This document shows, in pieces, positions 60,339 to 64,000 of a stretch of 64,000 nucleotides of DNA. The position numbers and the translations under genes are program-made. The notes below the pieces were generated by a model. That model was not told the origin of the DNA. It did no database searches and saw only the letters and a program-made list of their open reading frames with translations. Source of the stretch: Acidimicrobiia bacterium (lineage in GTDB: Bacteria > Actinomycetota > Acidimicrobiia > Spongiisociales > Spongiisociaceae). The DNA lies in NCBI GenBank assembly GCA_009841105.1, contig VXMM01000056.1, forward strand, positions 40,815 to 104,814. Reading direction: 5' to 3'. How positions within the stretch are numbered: the first letter of the stretch is position 1; the number at the start of each line of letters is the position of its first letter.

Positions 60339-62984
60339 TCAGGCGCGGGCGGCCGCCATGCAGTCGGGTGTCTTGGAGCACCGTTTGGCCTTGAGGCCCG
60401 ACCCGCACGGGCACGGGGCGTTACGTCCCACTTTGGCCGACTTGGCCTGGCGGGGTCGCCGCGGTCCCGAACCCGCGGTGACGGTAGCGCGGGGTCGTGC
60501 CCGGCGCCGAGCCTCCGCCACCTCGACCCGGTACAGGTACCGGGCGGTGTCACGCTTCACGGAGTCCACCAGGTAGCTGAACATCTCGTAGCCTTCCCGG
60601 CGGTACTCGGTCAGGGGATCCCGCTGGCCCATCGCCCTCAGGCCGATCCCGGCCCGCAGGTAGTCCATCTCCGACAGGTGATCCCGCCACTTGTTGTCGA
60701 TGATCGAGAGGGCAAGACCCTGCTCGATGCGGCGCATCACCTCGGGAGTCAGTTCGCTCTCCCGCTCCTCGAACCGGCGAACCGCGTCATCCGCAACCGC
60801 CTCGACCACCTCGTCGACCGACCTGGCCGGCATCAGGTCTCCGGGTGAGAGCTCGGACGAGTACAGGACCTGGAGCTCCCTGAGCAATCCGTCCCAGTCC
60901 CACTCTGACGGCGTTACTTCCTCCGGCAGACCGGCCCGCACGGTGGCCTCGATCGACTCCTCCACCCATCCCACCACCAGGTCCCGGCTCTGCCGGGTGC
61001 GAAGGATGCCGTCCCGCCACTCGTAGATCACCTCACGCTGGCGGTTCATGACCTCGTCGTACTTGAGGACGTTCTTCCGGATCTCGAAGTTCTGCGACTC
61101 GACCTGTGACTGGGCGCGCTCCACGGCCCTGGTGACCATCTTCGCCTCGATCGGGACCTCGTCGGGCATCCTGAGGCGTTCCATGATGGTGCTGACCCGC
61201 TCGCTGGCGAACCTCCTCATCAGGTCATCACCAAGCGACAGGTAGAAACGGGACTCCCCCGGATCGCCCTGGCGGCCTGACCGTCCCCGGAGCTGGTTGT
61301 CGATCCGGCGGCTCTCGTGGCGCTCGGTCCCCAGCACGTAGAGACCCCCGGCCTCCAGCACCAGCCGGCGGTTCTCCTCCGTACCCGCCGTATGAGTGTC
61401 GAGAAGCCGGCCGTACTCCTTCTCCCAGGGGGAACTGCCCGGTGACAGGTCCGGTCGCTTCCGCATGGCGGCACGCGCCAGACCCTCCGGGTTGCCACCG
61501 AGCTGAATGTCGACACCGCGGCCGGCCATGTTGGTGGCCACCGTGACCGCACCTGGACGGCCCGCCTGGGCGATGATCTCGGCTTCCCGGGCGTGGTGCT
61601 TGGCATTCAGGACCTCATGGGATATTCCGCGCCTGGCCAGCAGCCTCGACACCCGTTCGGACTTCTCGATCGAAACCGTGCCCACCAGCACCGGCTGGCC
61701 CGCCTCGTGACGCTCCGCGATGTCCTGAGCCAGCGCCTGATACTTGGCGTCCTCGGTCTTGTAGATCACATCGGGCTGGTCAAGCCTCGCCACGTTGACA
61801 TGCGTGGGGACCTCCATGACCTCCAACCCATAGATCTGCGAGAACTCGGAAGCCTCCGTCATGGCCGTTCCGGTCATCCCGGCCAGCTTGTCGTAGAGGC
61901 GGAAGTAGTTCTGGAGGGTGATCGCCGCCAGGGTCTGGTTCTCCTCCTTGATCCGTACTCCCTCTTTGGCCTCGATGGCCTGATGGAGGCCTTCCGAATA
62001 GCGGCGGCCTTCGAGAACCCGTCCGGTGAATTCGTCCACGATCATCACCTGGCCCTGCGTGACCAGGTACTCAACATCGCGGTGGTAGAGCGCCTTGGCC
62101 CGCAGGGCCTGCTCGAGATGGTGAACGAAGTCGACCGCGGCATGGTCGTACATGTTCTCCACGCCCAGCATGCGCTCGACCTGAGCCACGCCTTCCTCGG
62201 TGGTCAGCACCTGCCGCTTGCCGTAGTCGACCTCGTAGTGCGTCCCTTCCCGAAGGCCCCGCACCAGCCGGGCGAACTCCCGGTACCAGCGGGCGTTGTC
62301 GCCCACCTGCCCGGAGATGATGAGAGGGGTACGCGCCTCGTCCACCAGGATCGAATCCACCTCGTCGACGATGCTGAAGGGATGGCCACGCTGGACCCGG
62401 AGCTGCATCGACATGGCCATGTTGTCGCGCAGGTAGTCGAATCCGAACTCGTTGTTGGTGCCGTAGGTGACATCAGCCTCATAAGCAGGCTTGCGCGAGG
62501 CCGGATCGTCGCCTGCCTGGATAAGGCCCACAGAGAGGCCCAGCATCCGGTAGATACCCCCCATCCACTCGGCGTCGCGCGCGGCCAGGTAGTCATTGAC
62601 GGTCACGACATGCACGCCTGCCCCGCCTAGGGAGTTCAGGTAGACCGGCATAGTGGAGACGAGCGTCTTACCCTCTCCGGTCCGCATCTCAGCGATCATG
62701 CCCCGGTGGAGAGCACCGGCGCCTATTACCTGGACGTCGTAGTGCCGCTGGCCGAGCGTCCGCTTGGCGGCCTCCCTGACGGTGGCGAAGGCTTCCACCT
62801 CCATATCGTCCAGGGATTCTCCGGAGTCGATACGCCTCCGGAACTCGAGGGTCTTGCCGCCGAGTGCGGAGTCGTCGAGCTCCTCCATTCGCGGCTCCAG
62901 ATCGTTAACCCGCGTCGCCAGGGCTTCGAGGGTCTTCAGATTCTTGGACTCACCGGCGCGCAGCACCTTGCCGAGCAGCGACAT
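60339..62984 (-). CDS. secA: Preprotein translocase ATPase SecA
   Basis: The 881-residue motor drives protein export through SecYEG. Walker A is MRTGEGKTL, Walker B region [16 protein letters not shown], and helicase motifs [14 protein letters not shown] and [11 protein letters not shown] follow. The C-terminal zinc motif [14 protein letters not shown], after a basic linker, is the SecB/ribosome-binding tail. ATG 62984 is the start. Confidence 0.97.
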   Translation of the reverse strand: MSLLGKVLRAGESKNLKTLEALATRVNDLEPRMEELDDSALGGKTLEFRRRIDSGESLDDMEVEAFATVREAAKRTLGQRHYDVQVIGAGALHRGMIAEMRTGEGKTLVSTMPVYLNSLGGAGVHVVTVNDYLAARDAEWMGGIYRMLGLSVGLIQAGDDPASRKPAYEADVTYGTNNEFGFDYLRDNMAMSMQLRVQRGHPFSIVDEVDSILVDEARTPLIISGQVGDNARWYREFARLVRGLREGTHYEVDYGKRQVLTTEEGVAQVERMLGVENMYDHAAVDFVHHLEQALRAKALYHRDVEYLVTQGQVMIVDEFTGRVLEGRRYSEGLHQAIEAKEGVRIKEENQTLAAITLQNYFRLYDKLAGMTGTAMTEASEFSQIYGLEVMEVPTHVNVARLDQPDVIYKTEDAKYQALAQDIAERHEAGQPVLVGTVSIEKSERVSRLLARRGISHEVLNAKHHAREAEIIAQAGRPGAVTVATNMAGRGVDIQLGGNPEGLARAAMRKRPDLSPGSSPWEKEYGRLLDTHTAGTEENRRLVLEAGGLYVLGTERHESRRIDNQLRGRSGRQGDPGESRFYLSLGDDLMRRFASERVSTIMERLRMPDEVPIEAKMVTRAVERAQSQVESQNFEIRKNVLKYDEVMNRQREVIYEWRDGILRTRQSRDLVVGWVEESIEATVRAGLPEEVTPSEWDWDGLLRELQVLYSSELSPGDLMPARSVDEVVEAVADDAVRRFEERESELTPEVMRRIEQGLALSIIDNKWRDHLSEMDYLRAGIGLRAMGQRDPLTEYRREGYEMFSYLVDSVKRDTARYLYRVEVAEARRRARPRATVTAGSGPRRPRQAKSAKVGRNAPCPCGSGLKAKRCSKTPDCMAAARA

Positions 62985-63122
62985 GATTCACCGTTTCTCG
63001 TGTATCGGGCGGCAGGGCACGTCAGGACGACCCGCCGGGGGTCATGCTATTCACCCCAGGAGCGTCTGGGAACCCCCACCAGGAGGCATACGGCAAGCTG
63101 CCCTCGCGGGCGGGGCGAGCGC

Positions 63123-63674
63123 CTATTCGGGCTCGATCAGCTCCAGCCATCCACCAGCGGACCGGTGGAGGACATTGAGATCCCCCGTTTCCACATTGGA
63201 GAAGAGAACTACGGTGTCTCCATTCTCCTCCATCACAATGGCCGCTTCCTCGGGAGTCATCGGCTTGCCGACCGGCCGTCGCACCCGAGAGATGGACTTG
63301 TGCCGGTCATCGGGTCGGTCGGACCGCCGGCGGCGACCGCCCGCGCGAGCGTCGGGCTTCGGACGGTGGCGGCGGCGGTCGCTGAGCTTCTGCGAGAGCC
63401 GGCGCAGCCGGCGTTCGAAGTGATCCGATGCGGTGTCCACGGAACGGCGTACGGTGTCACCCTCGCCCGACGCCCGGACCAGGTGGCCGGCCGCTCGGGC
63501 GGACAGTTCGGCTCGGAAGCGGTGATCGCTGTCGTGACTCCTGACCCTAGTGAGGTTCACATGGACATCACCGAGGCGATCGAAGAACTTGGCCGTCCGG
63601 TTGACGCGCCCGACTACATGGGCACGGGTCTCATCGGTCAACCGGATTCCCCGCCCGTTTATCCGGACCTCCAT
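63123..63674 (-). CDS. hpf: Ribosome hibernation promoting factor, long form
   Basis: The 183-residue protein has an N-terminal S30AE domain (MEVRINGRGIRLTDETRAHV) and, after a basic linker, a C-terminal dimerisation domain (KPMTPEEAAIVMEENGD, then VVLFSNVETGDLNVLHR). Long HPF pairs ribosomes into inactive 100S dimers. ATG 63674 has TAGAAT 6 nt upstream. It overlaps the comF 3' end by 44 nt. Confidence 0.94.
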   Translation of the reverse strand: MEVRINGRGIRLTDETRAHVVGRVNRTAKFFDRLGDVHVNLTRVRSHDSDHRFRAELSARAAGHLVRASGEGDTVRRSVDTASDHFERRLRRLSQKLSDRRRHRPKPDARAGGRRRRSDRPDDRHKSISRVRRPVGKPMTPEEAAIVMEENGDTVVLFSNVETGDLNVLHRSAGGWLELIEPE

Positions 63675-64000
63675 GAGCCGATTCTAGCCGCCCACCGCCC
63701 CCACCCGACCGGGATCGGGTGAGCGTGATCGCCGACGCGACGGCTCCCCGGCAGGCTCCGGCCGCCGAGGTAAGGGTGGCGCCGGTGGTCAGCACGTCGT
63801 CCACCAGCACCGCTCCCGTGGGCGGGGGTGATACCGACCGGAACCGTAGGCCTTCGCGCCGCCTGGTGCGGATCTGGCTCCGGTGGAGCAGGGGGGCGCG
63901 CAGCACGTCCGCCACCGGCAGGCCGGCTTTCCGGGCCAGGGCCACGGCCAGCGCCCTGCCCGGGTCGGTGCCGAACCTGGCCCGGCGGGGCAGTGACCTG
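63631..64000 (-). CDS. comF: ComF-family phosphoribosyltransferase, 3' part only
   Basis: About 122 C-terminal residues are visible; the gene begins beyond the right edge. The PRPP-binding motif reads GAVLVDDVLTTGATLTSAA, preceded by ALAVALARKAGLPVADVL and by HRSQIRTRRREGLRFR in the ComF order. The end is unusual: after ITLTRSR there is a Gly-rich basic tail overlapping the hpf start. ComF proteins act in DNA uptake or related processes; the role in this organism is not known. Confidence 0.8.
   Translation of the reverse strand, partial: RSLPRRARFGTDPGRALAVALARKAGLPVADVLRAPLLHRSQIRTRRREGLRFRSVSPPPTGAVLVDDVLTTGATLTSAAGACRGAVASAITLTRSRSGGGGGRLESAHGGPDKRAGNPVDR
63681..63686 (-). promoter_or_regulatory. 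Candidate -10 box (TAGAAT) for leaderless hpf mRNA
   Basis: TAGAAT on the minus strand ends 6 nt before ATG 63674 and lies inside the 3' end of the comF-like gene. It would give hpf its own stress-controllable promoter. Confidence 0.45.

Overview
The window is GC-rich DNA from a bacterium that looks like an actinomycete-lineage organism, plausibly Acidimicrobiia or a relative. The evidence is a histidine-phosphatase / DUF3090 / SCO1664-type cluster, an F420-dependent luciferase-like oxidoreductase, Thr-rich lipoproteins, many TANNNT-type leaderless promoters, and a tmRNA tag ending in ALAA. The exact taxon cannot be proved from this sequence alone.

Region 1 (1-20152) is an accessory catabolic island. 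It holds the 3' end of an amidohydrolase, a cytochrome P450, a minus-strand pair (sugar-phosphate isomerase/epimerase plus phosphotriesterase-family hydrolase), and a frameshifted beta-propeller lipoprotein gene. A long plus-strand run follows: a complete Opp/Dpp-type ABC importer (SBP, two ATPases, two permeases), two thiamine-diphosphate enzymes, three more phosphotriesterase-family hydrolases, a class III aminotransferase and a small lipoprotein. The layout suggests uptake and stepwise breakdown of an unidentified compound. A fifth phosphotriesterase paralogue and a second class III aminotransferase sit together at 48.4-50.8 kb, between tsf and pyrH.

Region 2 (20153-29356) is mixed. Its highlight is a minus-strand thioredoxin-fold lipoprotein (20555-21286) whose first active-site Cys codon is an in-frame UGA, followed immediately by a SECIS-like hairpin: a candidate selenoprotein. 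Around it are trpD, an aquaporin, RNase P RNA, a SRAP-domain protein, the actinobacterial phosphatase/DUF3090/SCO1664 operon, an F420-dependent oxidoreductase and an Fpg/Nei glycosylase. A 30-bp direct repeat lies in a 570-bp gene-free stretch.

Region 3 (29476-64000) is almost entirely core genes on the minus strand. In transcription order from the right end they are comF (partial), hpf, secA, prfB (with programmed frameshift), ftsE, ftsX, an M23 peptidase, smpB, ssrA, pdxH, an M67 peptidase, xerC, rpsB, tsf, (inserted aminotransferase and hydrolase), pyrH, frr, cdsA, dxr, rseP, ispG, proS, rimP, nusA, infB, DUF503, rbfA, nrnA, truB, ribF, rpsO and pnp. They serve translation, ribosome maturation and rescue, isoprenoid and phospholipid synthesis, secretion and division. 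No insertion sequence, CRISPR array, tRNA or rRNA gene was recognised.
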